Shown here piece after piece: positions 20,077 through 32,108 of a DNA stretch of 64,000 nt (positions are counted from its first letter, which is position 1; every line of letters begins with the position of its first letter). The notes below the pieces were generated by a model. It was not told where the DNA came from and did not search any database. It was given only the letters and a program-made list of their open reading frames with translations. This DNA comes from Nematopogon swammerdamellus (lineage: Eukaryota > Arthropoda > Insecta > Lepidoptera > Adelidae): assembly GCA_946902875.1 (NCBI GenBank), contig OX336340.1, forward strand, positions 417,501 to 481,500, in the 5' to 3' direction. The translations under genes and the position numbers were made by a program.

Positions 20077-20268
20077 TTATTTTGATATTTTATTTTATGT
20101 AATCCGGATACGAGTCGGAGGGGTCCGAGCACACGCTCCGACCGACCGATATCAAATCTGAGAAGGTAGTTGCCATACCGGAGACTTGCATTTGGATTGC
20201 TGGCTATACTGAACCAGAGGAGCACGCATCTGCTATGTGGTCATCTTTCGTCCAGTATTGCAAAATTA
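20077..20268 (-). mobile_element. SINE family B, partial
   Basis: ATGTAATCCGGATACGAGTC ... GATTGCTGGCTATACTGAAC; reverse orientation, truncated. Confidence 0.85.
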
Positions 20269-20829
20269 ATCTATTCAGATGTGCTTACTATAAAACTATT
20301 TTAAATAAGATAAATACCCATATTTTTTTATAAAACCCGACTACGAAACAAGGGAAGTTGATTTGTAAGAGCAGTCAAATAAAATAACTGAAGTCGAGCT
20401 CTCCCTCGAAAACCCTCCTTTTGCCTTCGACCTACCTAGTCAAGTCATAAAAACAAGCCAGTGCCACCCTCCCAGTGTGCTGAGCCGTGAGTGCGAGGTA
20501 GGCAACCTACATTTTATACGATTTAAAATTTATAGAACAACGTGCGTTTTCCGCACACCATCCTTACACCTGCACCACTGTAACGTGTCACTTTCCCTAC
20601 CTGAGGCCGAGGATTTCGCTGAGGAAGTTCGCTGCGGAGACGTGACAGGGTGGAACGGGAGGTGTGTAATGTCACCAAGCCGCTCGCTCTGGTTGGTATG
20701 CGGCGCGGCGCACTCTCCTTCCGGACTCGTGTTGCATTATTAACTACAGCATCCTACTTGCTGCTGCTGCCGGCTCGCATCTACTCCTTGCGTATAAGCG
20801 GGCCTGTTTAGACGCCAACCTTACCTTTT

Positions 20830-21207
20830 TTTTTTATGGAAACTGACACGGTTGGCTACATCACCTACAACATCCGCGATGTCAGCCCATAACACCGGGT
20901 GAACTAGGTGCCATGTCAGTGCTTCCCTTCATTTCATGTCGGCTACACTGAACCGGTCAGAAAACACGAAACATTTACATAGCCGTTTCGACCGACGACG
21001 TTTCATTCAGTGCGGTGGTATCAACCCGGGCGGGATAAACCCTACCACCTATAAGTAAGGCAAGAAGGGAAGGTACGTGGAATCCGAACCACGGTCAGCC
21101 TCCAACGGTCGAGCGGTCACGGATCCTAGAACTGACCGCGCCCAGCGTTGCTTAACCATCAATAGCGACAGTCGACTGTCTGCACCACTGAGCTATCGAG
21201 GCTGACA
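20830..21207 (-). mobile_element. SINE family A, full length
   Basis: On the minus strand: GTCAGCCTCGATAGCTCAGT head, GGTTAAGCAACGCTGGGCGC 5S-like segment, body, GATGTAGCCAACCGTGTCAG and A-run. Good evidence for the complete 375-bp structure together with 60735-61108. Confidence 0.92.
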
Positions 21208-21289
21208 AAAGGTAGTAGAAGAAACCTCCCGTACCTTACTAGGGCTGTGCTTTGTAAGATGTAGTCGGTAGGGCTTAACAACAAGGTAT

Positions 21290-21530
21290 AAGTACGTTGT
21301 ATGGCACCTGACGTGGTTGGCACTCGCCCACTACACCCGTGATGCCAACACATCACACCCTTGGTGAACTAGATGCCATGTCAGTGTTTCCCTCTGGGCG
21401 TGTCGGGTACGCTGAAATGGGCCGTAAATGTGAACTGTTTCATAGCAGTTTCCTCCGTTTTCTGTTCGGCGCCGTTGTATCAATCCGGACGATTTAAACC
21501 TTTCCACCTAGTAACTGGACTCCAACAAAT
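21290..21530 (-). mobile_element. SINE family A, diverged body
   Basis: Similar layout (ACCACTTGG-like end, GTGTTGGCATCACGG, body) but many substitutions; head absent. Confidence 0.6.
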
Positions 21531-21533
21531 CCA

Positions 21534-21722
21534 GTGTGCGATCACATGGACTCCGGAACGAACCACTGGATTAGATTCGATCAGGTCAAAATTCTTGCGA
21601 CTGAAACACGACACATCCCACGTCTCCTCCGAGAGTCCATCGAAATCACGAAGCACGACAACTTCCACCGGGAGGACGCCTTCAAGTTGTCGCCGATGTG
21701 GAACCCAGTCATAGCGCCGGTC
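21534..21722 (+). pseudogene. Penelope-like retroelement C-terminal fragment (probable)
   Basis: A frame encodes HWIRFDQVKILATETRHIPR and then RESIEITKHDNFHREDAFKL, SPMWNPV. This pattern (I-F-x-V-L ... R-x-x-E-A/S-I-E-I-x-K/H ... N-R-E-D/E-x-x-x-L-S) resembles the C-terminus of insect Penelope-like/GIY-YIG retroelement proteins, from memory only. No catalytic domains are present. Confidence 0.5.
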
Positions 21723-21724
21723 AA

Positions 21725-23475
21725 GAGAAGAAGACACGACAGACACGACCAGCTGGAAGTCGACACCGTCAGCGCCTTCTGTCTCTCCGCCGAGATCCGG
21801 AACGCACCTGAACCCTCGTCTACGGTAACTACCCGCACTGGCCACCGCTAGAATCTTCGTCAAAGACGGACGGAGATTTGACAGTTCTGTGCCAACCGTC
21901 GTACAAGGCAGAGTGCTCATGAAGATGGGCCATACGCTTGGCCTGAAACGCCGAGCCACATAGCTCGGAGCGGAACCGTGAGTAAAGTTGTTTGATTTAA
22001 AATAAGGTAAAGGAAGGCACCTACAGTTGATCAGCCTCAAGGGTAATCAGGGTTTATCACCTATTGTCGATTCTACATTCCAGGTCGCAACTTAGCAAAG
22101 TTGGGGAATTGATCGACTGTTTGAATCAAAAGCTTTGTCGATTTAATTTAAGTCTAAGCAAAAGGAGGGAGTAGCAAACACGCTTCAGTCGCCCTGAAGA
22201 ATTTGGGTCGAGTGGTTGCAAGGGTAACTACCTACACAGGTAACATCTTCTGGTAGGTCCTACCACGGTGGTGTGACCACACAACAGCTCTACCGCACTC
22301 AAACTTTTTCTTTAAGTATTAAATCATGAGATAGTTTATTCAATTCAAATTAACATAGTTATAAAATAATTAACTAATCTAAAAATTATATAAACTAACT
22401 TAGGTAATAAACTAACTTAAAAAATAAATTTATATTATTTGTATTAAATTAAGTTCAGTAAGTGCGTTTTTTCAACGTTTTTATATCCAACAGAAAATAA
22501 GGTCATAGACAAACAATTGTGTCATGATCATGATAGTTAGCAAACGCTGCTCATACAGAGGATTCCATAGCCATTTTCTTATTTCTGAAGATAGTTAGAG
22601 GTTCAGGCGCTTTGTAAAAACGCCTACATTTACAACTTTTCGCCAAGGACAGTATCTATCTGCTAAGGATTCCACAGAACACCAGAACACTCCTCCACAA
22701 TGAATTCCACACCGGCAAACTGGAAGCAGACAGAGAATATCATACATTGATTGCGCATACATTCATGACTATTCTCCGATCCACAATCTAACCTGCATAC
22801 CTTCGAAATTAATGCAACCACAATTGGGAGAGTTGTATAGCCAAGAAAGTTAGAAGAGGTGGAGACGTTGGACTGTCCAATGCTTGTATGAGAACCAGCG
22901 TCGCCGAGATCCGCGGGTAGCGGAGGGGACGGCACGCGCTCTGATTGGATGGTATCGGGTGGGGGAAGGTTGACGTTATGTGGCCAACGGGCGACCGACG
23001 AATGTTATTGGTACGTTTTTACTAATATCGTGTTACGCTGGCACGCGGAAGGTCCGACGTCCCTACCTCTTCTAACGTTCTTATGTATAGCTTACGAAGG
23101 GGAGAGAAGGCACCGTGTAGGTGGCAGGCAAGGAAGACTGGAATGCCAATATCTAGCGCACACGTCAGAGCACAAAGCTAATAGGAAAGCAGGACTAATT
23201 GGATAATATTAGCTAGACTAGCCCTAACTGGACTCGCCAACCACCGCCGACACTTATCCCGCACCCCTTGACGTCCATCGATTGGAGAAATAATCTAAAT
23301 AGGTCGCCCTAGGTCAACTTAGTTCAAGCATAATTTCTGGTTAATAGAGTAAAGTAGCCTAGGTACTCGCAGAGGCTGAACCAGACGGAAAGGCAGAGAC
23401 GAGGGTAGAGAGCAGTTTTTTAATGAAAACCAGCATGCGTGGATGTGCTGAGGGATTAGCGGTACCCGAAACAGC
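21725..23475. other. Spacer, no recognised feature
   Basis: Mixed sequence with short ORFs only. An AT-rich stretch at 22315-22450. Nothing supported. Confidence 0.35.
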
Positions 23476-23479
23476 CAAA

Positions 23480-23575
23480 TTCTTCTCACCTCGCGAAACC
23501 ACTCTCAGCGAGACACCATACGTGACCATACCAGCAGATTTGCGGACTATAGAAGAGACTATAGAATTTATGAAG
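23480..23575 (-). mobile_element. LINE family D tail piece, inverted
   Basis: CTCGCGAAACCACTCTCAGC ... CCAGCAGATTTGCGGAC is the reverse complement of the family D 3' UTR (compare 14735-14790). Confidence 0.65.
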
Positions 23576-23734
23576 ACTCTCAGACTGAAAATATCGGGAA
23601 AAATAGGAACAAGAATAACGTCGAATTATGCCTATTTGATTGCGGTTTCTTTTGTCTGCCAGTCTGTAGATTATTTCAGGTTTGGCCGTGCTAGCTTAAA
23701 ACATTGGAGAAGGAGGATCCATCGGTCTTATCTT

Positions 23735-24045
23735 AGCAGCATTCGTCGCAGAGGCTCAGCACCATTTTGTTGTTGGGCTTTTGAGAAAAAATCGCTCCTC
23801 AAAAACTTGCCCTTTGTCGCACCGTAGGGTGTGGTGGAACTGTGTTCAAACGTCGTATGGGTGTCGCCGATGGGATGTTTTCAAACATCGTATTAACAGT
23901 CTAAAGAACCCGGCAACGGTCCCCAAATCTGCTGGAACGGCATCTCACTGAGCGCGGTTTTGCGAGGATAGGTGAAATTTGGCTCTTTTGACTGCACCAT
24001 TAGTCCTTCGGCACAACCACCCCATGCTCGTTTTCATAAAATTTG
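23735..24045 (+). mobile_element. LINE family D 3' end, copy 2
   Basis: CGTCGCAGAGGCTCAGCACC ... CGGCACAACCACCCCATGCT; same layout as 14538-14868 with small insertions. Confidence 0.75.
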
Positions 24046-24049
24046 AGGT

Positions 24050-26215
24050 TATGCAAGCAATTTAGCAGCAAATCACAACATTATGTAATGTTTTATTATG
24101 CAAATCGTAATACTGTGGTATTTGTTTACTCCTAAAACGATTTCGCATGTTTGTCAGAGTGTCACCAGGGACGCCAGCGGACAGGCGTGTACTGTTCCAA
24201 TCGAATATGCTAAGCAGATGCAAATCTCAACGCCAACTGAAAATACTTTTAAGCCTCGGAGCGCTGCGAGGATTACTCTCCATTTCTGCTCAGGCGGCTG
24301 GTCTGAGAGCACTTGTAACGGGGGGCTTGGATTAAATACAGCAAGTGGAACAACAAACTGCACTGGTTTGTTTTTGTAACCAACGGCGAGACGCCGAGAC
24401 GAAGTTCGGGAAAAAAGTCTGTAGTTTTCTGAGTTTGATAAGGTTCCATCATGAAAATAAGAACTTTAGTATATTACAAGTTAAAATATAAACTATAAAT
24501 TATAAACAACTCGACTACGAAAAACTAATCAAATAACAAGGAAAGTTGGTTGGAAAATGCTGTAATCGCACTCCTTGTTTATTCAAATTATTCTTCTACA
24601 AGCCCGACTACAACATTGTTCTATAAATTTAGATTAGTTTTACGTGGTAGGGTTTAAAAAAGATTATGAAACAGGCTCGCTACATCACCTTGCTACAGCC
24701 GAGCCATTGGACAAACAGACACAACCATTAACACCACTCTAAGGGAGGCGGACAAAACGGTCGTTGTCTAATTTATTGACACACCTTTTTCCAAGTTAAA
24801 AAGTAGTAGGGAACACACTCGACGGAAGACCGTTCCATATTTTCACCGTACAAGACATAAAAACATTTACAGCAGGCAAAGTATTAAACGATAAATGATT
24901 GCTTAGCGACTCAAAGTCGCCACGCGCCAGCATCACTACTCCGCTCACAGGAGTAATCGTACCTACCGGTACCTACTGCGACAACTTCGAGTCGACAGAC
25001 GAACTGTCTCGTGGAAGGAGTGGCGCTATTTATTAGCAAACTTCCCCCGCGCGGTAGCAGCGAGCTAATTGATAGCGCGTATATCATAGCCTGGAAAAAC
25101 AAACGGAATTATTTCATAAGAAAATATTTTGCTCACAATATGTGAATACTCATACATAACTTCACACCTATTTTCCAATGGGGTAGACAGAGAGAACGGA
25201 CCGAGGCGTGCCGCGATCCTGACACACCTTTACCGCCTCTTTTTGAGTTCATGCCTGATCTGTTTCAGGTACGTGCGTCTGCCTAGCTAGATAGAACGAC
25301 TCTTCAGAGTTCACCTCGAAAATAGTCGCAATTAGAATTTTATAAAAAAAGAGTAGTGCTTACCTTCTGCTCCGCTAAAGGAAAAATCGCGAGAAAATGA
25401 GCAATTGAATGAGAACATTTTCACTGCAGTTTTGAGAAAGTTCCAAACCCGATTGATCTTAATTTCTTTATTCTTTATTCTTTATTCTTTATTTATCATT
25501 CGTATGGTAGTACACTACGCTTGAATTTGTCCTGTTTAGTTTTTACAATCATAGCGGTTGTAAGAAGAATACGATTAATAAAATATGAACTCGTAAATCG
25601 AAGCCTATGCCCAACAGTAGATATCTATGATGATGATCCAATCTCAAAACATGTTTACAAACTATTCTTTAAAAACTTTAAATAAATTCCTAAATAACGA
25701 CATAAAATATGTATTTAGGGTTCCGAGGAAAACACCGGAACCCTTCCTTATAGGATCTCTCTCGCGTCTGTCTGTCTGTCCGAATTTCCTCCGAATCTAC
25801 TGGACGAAATTGAATTTCATAATTGGTAGATAATATAGTTTGATGATCCAATCAGGGATGTATGTATAGAGTAAATGAACGAATTTCGAATTTGGGGGTT
25901 AATTTTGGGGCACAAAGCGGAAAGTTACAAAACCTTTTTTTCTTATAAGAAATTATAAATAATTGTTTTTATAATTTTAAAATTCAAGGGTATAACCCCG
26001 TATCTCCGAAACTACTGAGTCGAAAATAAAAAAAAGGGAATATAAGACATCACTTATAGTTTACAGGAAAACATAAAAAAAAATACAAACTTAAATTTTG
26101 TCACGGAAAACCTAATAGTACGGAACTCTCTCCACACGAGCTCAACTCGCACTTGACCGCTTTTCTAAGTTAGAGTGTAAATCAGTCCTTCCTCAGCTAT
26201 GGAACCCGCTTAATC
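24050..26215. other. Spacer with minor repeats
   Basis: No convincing gene. A (TTTATTC)n run at about 25465-25492. An RTE-like tail (GAAGCCTATGCCCAACAG ... GATGATGAT) at 25600-25638. GGGTTCCGAGGAAAACACCG ... CTGTCTGTCTGTCCG at 25717-25782 resembles a common dispersed repeat. Confidence 0.35.
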
Positions 26216-26279
26216 CCCATGTTTACCTCATTTCCTCCCCCATTCGCCCTCTACATCACCCCATGCGCCCTACCTGCCG

Positions 26280-26505
26280 CAACTATTTCAATCAATGCCT
26301 CCCCCGCCCCTTCCGCCACCCCCCTTCATCGTCCGCCCTTATCATTTTACCTCGCATTTATTTATCCAGGTCAGTGGGAGGCTGTGACCGCCGCCGCGCC
26401 GGCTCCCGCCGCACCTCAGCACCGCCGCACCTGAGTTCCGCCGCACCTCACCACTGCCACTGCCGTATCTCAGCACCCCCGCACCTCAGCAACGGACTAC
26501 CGGTG
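26280..26505. repeat. C-rich low-complexity and (CCGCACCTCAGCAC)-like repeats
   Basis: Imperfect tandem units CCGCCGCACCTCAGCACC at 26395-26500, preceded by pyrimidine-rich sequence. The ORFs here follow from composition and I do not call them genes. Confidence 0.7.
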
Positions 26506-26758
26506 GAGTGATCTCTCATCTATAGTATGATTCGTACCTTAGGAGGTACAAGACAAGATGGATTGAATTTTAACGTAACTCACTTGATAAATCTGAAAAT
26601 TCGCCACATCTTATATCTCTTTACGAACAACATACCTAATACGTTTGAAAACACCTATGTATTGCTAATATTTAAACAGATATATCTTATGAATCCTTAG
26701 TATTAGAACGATCCGACACACGTGATTGACAAAGAAGACTGACTGACTGATAAGCATA

Positions 26759-27106
26759 TGTGAACCGTACTAGTTAAACACTCAGAAGCGAGGAGTTTGA
26801 AAGCATAAACACCGTTATGAATTTTATGATCTGATTTATTGCTATAATTACAGCAGTACAATGTAGATTTGCAGGTCAACCGCAATACAAAGCAAGTGAA
26901 TGTCGCCGATGCCGAAAAACGAATGCCCGGCGTACTACTCGTTAAATGTACCCCTGCCATTATGCTTGCTTGTGATTGGTCGCAGTCAATCTCGACCAAT
27001 CACAAGAAGTCAATACAAATACTTTTTAATCATCCGACTTTATAGGAATTACTTTAATTAGTCAACAAATGTTATAATTATAGGTATCGTTTAAATATTT
27101 ATAACA
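26759..27106 (-). repeat. 3' LTR of the Gypsy-type element
   Basis: Same length as the 5' LTR with about five differences. No pure polypurine tract is visible directly next to it. Confidence 0.93.
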
Positions 27107-27962
27107 GCTCGGCCATCCGGTTTCCAACGAGCCCCTCGTTGTTATATGTAATTATTAAGCACAATATTCATTACAACTTATAAAAAAATATAATTTACAC
27201 CGAACATACATTACCTCAATAGTTCAATATAAATATTTTTAAGTACTTTGATATGTCCTAAATAGATCATTTTCCTATATAAATAAATCTCAAATGCATT
27301 TATTCTATATTGATTTATTCTTAAATTTATTTGTTAATCCATGACCTTGATTAACAAAATGTCTATAATTTATGAGGGTGTCGGTTACCTGACACTCCTC
27401 GCTTATTGACAATCTTTTATGTCGGTAGTATATGTATTGGTCCATGACCTTGACCAGTAGATATACAGATGCACCAATGGCTAAAATGCGAGGCATCTGT
27501 TAACTCACACCAATTCATCGGTTCATGAATCGGTATTTACTGGTCCATGACCTTGACCAGCAAATATTTCAGCCATTGGTGGGCTAATTTCGATGATACA
27601 TGACCCTAATCATCATGCATCAATGGCTAAAATGCGAGGCATCTGTTAACTCACACCAATTCATCGGTTCATGAATCGGTATTTACTGGTCCATGACCTT
27701 GACCAGCAAATATTTCAGCCATTGGTGGGCTAATTTCGATGATACATGACATTAATCATCGATACTTAAAACAACATTATCATTCCTTTTACTATGACAT
27801 CAAGTTTTATACGAACTTTGCTTAAATGTACATATTGGGAATGCACAATGAAATTGATTGTAAACAATTTGATATTAGTTATCTTTTAATGCTTGCTTAA
27901 CTTATGAATCTTAAGAACATTATTCATTTTCATTAATGCGAATAAATTTAATGTGCATTAAT
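27107..27962 (-). other. 3' non-coding region of the Gypsy-type element
   Basis: Between pol and the 3' LTR; no env ORF. Holds a 146-bp tandem duplication and four perfect TCAAGGTCA motifs (minus strand). Confidence 0.7.
27481..27758. repeat. 146-bp tandem duplication
   Basis: CTAAAATGCGAGGCATCTGT begins at 27481 and again at 27627; the second unit is about 130 bp long and almost identical to the first. Confidence 0.93.
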
Positions 27963-30900
27963 TTACGAATCTCCACATTCAGATTCGCTATCATTACGCT
28001 CGGTTTCACAATCGGTTGATGCGGGTTCGCTAAAACAGACCCATGGAAATATTTTATCAATGGCCACTACAGCCTCGTACCTCTTATTATTCCTTGTGAG
28101 TGGTGTGTCCTCGATAACGAACCTATCGTTGGGGAGCACCTTCTTTATTCTGTAGGGGCCTTTACATTTAGGTTCTAGTTTCTTAGACTGCCCCTCTATT
28201 CCTGTCACGGCCCTTACTACTCTAACTAAATCGCCTTCTTTGAAACGCGTTCCCATTTTCCTGTACCTATCATACCGTTCCTTGTCCTTGTCCTGTTGTG
28301 TCCTAATAAGTTCGCCGGCCTTAGCCCTAACATCATCCAGACTTTCTCCGACCTCAGATGTGACCTCGTTTATTACGTCATTTAGCAAACCTTCCGATGG
28401 GTTAGTTAAATTTCGACCGAAAAGTAGCTCAGCTGGAGTCTTTTTGGTAGTGGCGTGTACTGTGGTATTGATACCCAACTGTATGTCTGGCAAATGTTCA
28501 TCCCATAAACCATTTGGTCTGTCGTGATTCATTGCCCCGAGCGCCGCCAAAATGGTGCGGTTATACCGTTCCACTTGGCCATTCGCTCGGGGTGTGGCGA
28601 CAGCATTGAGCACGTTCTTAATGCCACATGATTGAGTAAATGCCTGAAACTGCCTACTAGTGAAGCTTGTCCCTTGGTCCGTAATCAACCGGGTTGGCAC
28701 GCCGAAGTAACTAAAATGCTCTCTGAATACTCTAATGTTTGTGGCCGACTTGGTATTTCGGACAGCCGTGATGTCAACAAATTTGGTAAATGCGTCTATG
28801 ATAACAAGGATGAATGTATTTCCACGCTTGGTGCGGATGAAAGGACCGAGATGATCCGCATGTATGGTATGGAATGGCATGATAGCTTTAGGGATGGGGT
28901 GTAATTCACCGGGTTTGGCACCACCTGGCAGTTTGTGATGTGCGCACTGAAGGCAAGCTAACACGTATTTCTTGACAAACCGTCTCATCTTTGGGAACCA
29001 ATAAGTGGCTTGTAAGCGCGCCAAAGTTTTGTCGAACCCGAAGTGGCCTACGTCATCATGATTGGCCTTCAGGAGTTGCCATCTGGTACCACTCGGGACA
29101 ACCCAACGTATAGTATTTTCATCAATTATGCGATATACGCGCCCGTTTACAAGCTTGTAATTTTTGAATATGTCAATGGCATCTTTGCATTTAGGGTCGC
29201 CTAAAATCTCTGCGATATTTTTAATGTCTTCGTCCGTCTGTTGCACAGTTGCAAGCCAATCGTCAGTACCTACTGAAAGTACATCTAACACGTGATCGAC
29301 GTCCGGACTACCGTCTATAGCACCCCTGCTGAGGGCATCTACGTGTGCCATTTTGTCACCAGGGCGGTATTCTATTGAACAGTCGTATTCTAAGAACTGC
29401 AGCCACCACCGAGCAATTCGTGGGACTAAGTCGCGTTTACTTAAAGTGGTACGTAGAGCGTTGCAGTCTGTCACTATTGTGAATTTAATACCAAGTAAGT
29501 AGTGCCTGAACCTATTCAATGAGGCGATAATAGCGAGGGTCTCTAATTCAAAAGAGTGCAATGTTTGCTCATCCCGACTCGTTTGCCTGCTATAATAAGC
29601 AATAGGTTTGAACTCCCCAGAATTGTCCTGTTGCATTAAAATGCCGGCTACTCCGTACTTGCTCGCGTCGGTGTGCAGTTGGGTTAGCGCACCAGGATCA
29701 TAAAGTCCTAGGACGGGTCTTTGTACTAAGATCTGCTTTAGTCGCTCAAATGATTCTCTTTCTTCACTACCCCAACTCCAGGAAGAATCTTTCTTCAACA
29801 GACTAGTTAGAGGATGTGCTATTAAGGCGAATCCCGCTACGAACCTCCTGAAGAAGCTAGCAAGGCCTAAAAACCTCCTAACTTCGTGAACGTTTGCTGG
29901 CGTAGGGAATTTGGATATGGCGTCTGTTTTGAGAGACCCTGGCCTAACACCCTCTGAACTGACTTCGTACCCCAGGTAGTCAATTTTCTCATAAAAGAAA
30001 TTACATTTAATCATTTTGAGTGTTAGACCGCTTTTTGCTAGCAACCGCAGCACCACCTCCAAACGTACCATCCCTTCATCGAATGACTTAGCAGGAATCA
30101 AAATATCGTCCATGTACACCAGTGCATAAGACGAGGCAGGCGAATTATGGATGATTTTATTCATTGTACGCTGGAATACTGATGGTGCGTTTACTAGCCC
30201 AAAGGGCATCCTGTTGTACTCATATTGGCCCTGAGGGGTCACAAATGCAGTCTTCTCTCGAGAGCCTTCAGCTATTGGGACCTGATAGTACCCAGACGCT
30301 AAGTCGAGGGTAACAAACAGAGAACTACCTGATAGCAAGTCTAACTGGTCCTCGATACGAGGGAGAGGGTAGTGCTCTTTCTTTGTTTTGCTATTCAGAG
30401 CACGGTAGTCTACACATAACCTCTTCTCTCCAGACTTCTTGTTAACTAACACTATAGGACTCGCGTACGGACTGTTAGATTCACTTATAATGCCACTTTC
30501 CAACATTTCCTTTACCATGTCTTGTACTAGTCGGCGTTCGGTAAAGGCCAATCGGTATGGGCGGTAAACGACAGGGTCGGGGTCATCCAATTGAATCACC
30601 ATTTCAGTTTCCGTCGTAAAACCAAGATCTTTTAAACCACTCGAAAAACAATGTTTATATTTATCTAACAAAACTTTTAATGACTCTTTTTGCTCCTTCG
30701 TTAAATTTTCTCCGCAGCTGATTGGTGATTCATCTAAGGATGAATCGTCACTAATATCTAACTTATGAACTTGTATGCTCTCCGCTAAAGTGTGGCTCCT
30801 AGTTATGAGACTATCCTTTCCTATGGCCAGATCATTGTTACTGATATTCTGAACGAGAATCCTACCCGCACCTTGTGTTAATTGGTACTCGCCAGGTAAT

Positions 30901-31916
30901 AAATAATGTTCATGACCCTCAACATTGCGCACAGTACCATTCACGTAAATTTTTCCCGAGAAAGAATTTCGCGAGCTGACTGGGATTGCCTTTAACTCGC
31001 CGCTTCCTATGCGCGTCTCCCTCACACATAAAAGCGGACAAATCAAAACCGACTCCTCACTAACCCGCTGAAAAATGACATCCGATTCTGTCTTTACTAT
31101 TTTGACTGAAGGCCTTTCGGTGAAAGTGTGGCCTAGTAGGACGGGGCAATTGATTAAGTAATCATCTACTACCAATATCTCTACGTGATTTTCTACTACA
31201 CCCTGCACCTCGACTGTGACGTTAGCTTTACCAAGCGGGTTATATGGCACGTTCCCTATTCCTCTTAATAGTGGCGCCCCTCCTACCTTCCAGTCCAATC
31301 CTAAACGCCGAGTTTCAGTGAGACGGATCAAAGTACCCTCGCTTCCCAAATCTACGAGACATTCTGAGAACAACCCGTTTATCTTAATGGGCATTTTATA
31401 CTTGGCACTTGAATCACCTGTGTTTTCTACCTTCAATATTGCTTTTGGTTTATCGTTGGTACTTTGCTTTGTCCCAGGGCACTCAGTATCCTTATGTCCT
31501 AATAAATTACATTTAGAGCATTGAATCTTTGGTTTTGTGCATCGAAAGAACGGGTGGCCGGTTTCTTTACAATTGTAGCAGACCATACTGGATCCGGTCG
31601 GCTTCTGGGAACTGTGACCTACTTTATTACCGATAAACGCGTTATTTTGTGGTCGCCTATCTCTATCCTTAACCTTTGGCTGCTCGTTCATGGACCTATC
31701 TTGACCTACTCTTACTGTCTTCAAAAATTTAAGTGCTAATTCCGGTTCTGTAAATTCTGCTCCTTGAGCTCCCAACCTAACACCACGATCTTCGATGCCT
31801 GCTATGAAACAATCGACCGCACGTTTTCCTGATATTTCGCACCGATTTAAAAGATTCATTTTGGCGTAGTAATATATTTCCAATGACTCCCCATAGCGCA
31901 CCTTTTTATTTAGCAT
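27963..31916 (-). CDS. Gag C-terminus plus Pol polyprotein (1317 codons)
   Basis: Residues 1-90 are the end of gag. Two CCHC zinc knuckles lie at 113-126 and 133-146. An aspartic-protease-like motif DLGSEGT is at about 189 (the usual Ser/Thr after Asp is Leu). Reverse transcriptase at about 445-620 has VDYRALN and YMDDIL (601-606). RNase H has TDASKYGVAG. Integrase has a His-His-Cys-Cys zinc site, HADHLGPF, ITDQGTSF and PRANGQVER, giving the Asp-Asp-Glu triad region. The open frame runs to the TAA near the 3' region. Its annotated ATG is probably internal, because the frame continues upstream through two stops into gag. Confidence 0.93.
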   Translation of the reverse strand: MLNKKVRYGESLEIYYYAKMNLLNRCEISGKRAVDCFIAGIEDRGVRLGAQGAEFTEPELALKFLKTVRVGQDRSMNEQPKVKDRDRRPQNNAFIGNKVGHSSQKPTGSSMVCYNCKETGHPFFRCTKPKIQCSKCNLLGHKDTECPGTKQSTNDKPKAILKVENTGDSSAKYKMPIKINGLFSECLVDLGSEGTLIRLTETRRLGLDWKVGGAPLLRGIGNVPYNPLGKANVTVEVQGVVENHVEILVVDDYLINCPVLLGHTFTERPSVKIVKTESDVIFQRVSEESVLICPLLCVRETRIGSGELKAIPVSSRNSFSGKIYVNGTVRNVEGHEHYLLPGEYQLTQGAGRILVQNISNNDLAIGKDSLITRSHTLAESIQVHKLDISDDSSLDESPISCGENLTKEQKESLKVLLDKYKHCFSSGLKDLGFTTETEMVIQLDDPDPVVYRPYRLAFTERRLVQDMVKEMLESGIISESNSPYASPIVLVNKKSGEKRLCVDYRALNSKTKKEHYPLPRIEDQLDLLSGSSLFVTLDLASGYYQVPIAEGSREKTAFVTPQGQYEYNRMPFGLVNAPSVFQRTMNKIIHNSPASSYALVYMDDILIPAKSFDEGMVRLEVVLRLLAKSGLTLKMIKCNFFYEKIDYLGYEVSSEGVRPGSLKTDAISKFPTPANVHEVRRFLGLASFFRRFVAGFALIAHPLTSLLKKDSSWSWGSEERESFERLKQILVQRPVLGLYDPGALTQLHTDASKYGVAGILMQQDNSGEFKPIAYYSRQTSRDEQTLHSFELETLAIIASLNRFRHYLLGIKFTIVTDCNALRTTLSKRDLVPRIARWWLQFLEYDCSIEYRPGDKMAHVDALSRGAIDGSPDVDHVLDVLSVGTDDWLATVQQTDEDIKNIAEILGDPKCKDAIDIFKNYKLVNGRVYRIIDENTIRWVVPSGTRWQLLKANHDDVGHFGFDKTLARLQATYWFPKMRRFVKKYVLACLQCAHHKLPGGAKPGELHPIPKAIMPFHTIHADHLGPFIRTKRGNTFILVIIDAFTKFVDITAVRNTKSATNIRVFREHFSYFGVPTRLITDQGTSFTSRQFQAFTQSCGIKNVLNAVATPRANGQVERYNRTILAALGAMNHDRPNGLWDEHLPDIQLGINTTVHATTKKTPAELLFGRNLTNPSEGLLNDVINEVTSEVGESLDDVRAKAGELIRTQQDKDKERYDRYRKMGTRFKEGDLVRVVRAVTGIEGQSKKLEPKCKGPYRIKKVLPNDRFVIEDTPLTRNNKRYEAVVAIDKIFPWVCFSEPASTDCETERNDSESECGDS

Positions 31917-32108
31917 TTCCGTTAGTAAATCAGCATAATTATCCCTAGTTGGAAAAGATTCTCTCAGCTTTAACTACCACTCTGGCCAAGAAAATAGTAA
32001 TGAGGGTAGGCCCTGATACCAGGTCTTGGCTACACCCGTTAATTTCGGCAGAGCATAATGGGCTACTTGTTTATCGTTCCAACCATAGATCTGCGCACAT
32101 TCGTCAAC

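Noticed and set aside
21480..22040. 186-codon minus-strand ORF
   Set aside because: Overlaps a SINE and the antisense of the Penelope-like fragment; no protein features.
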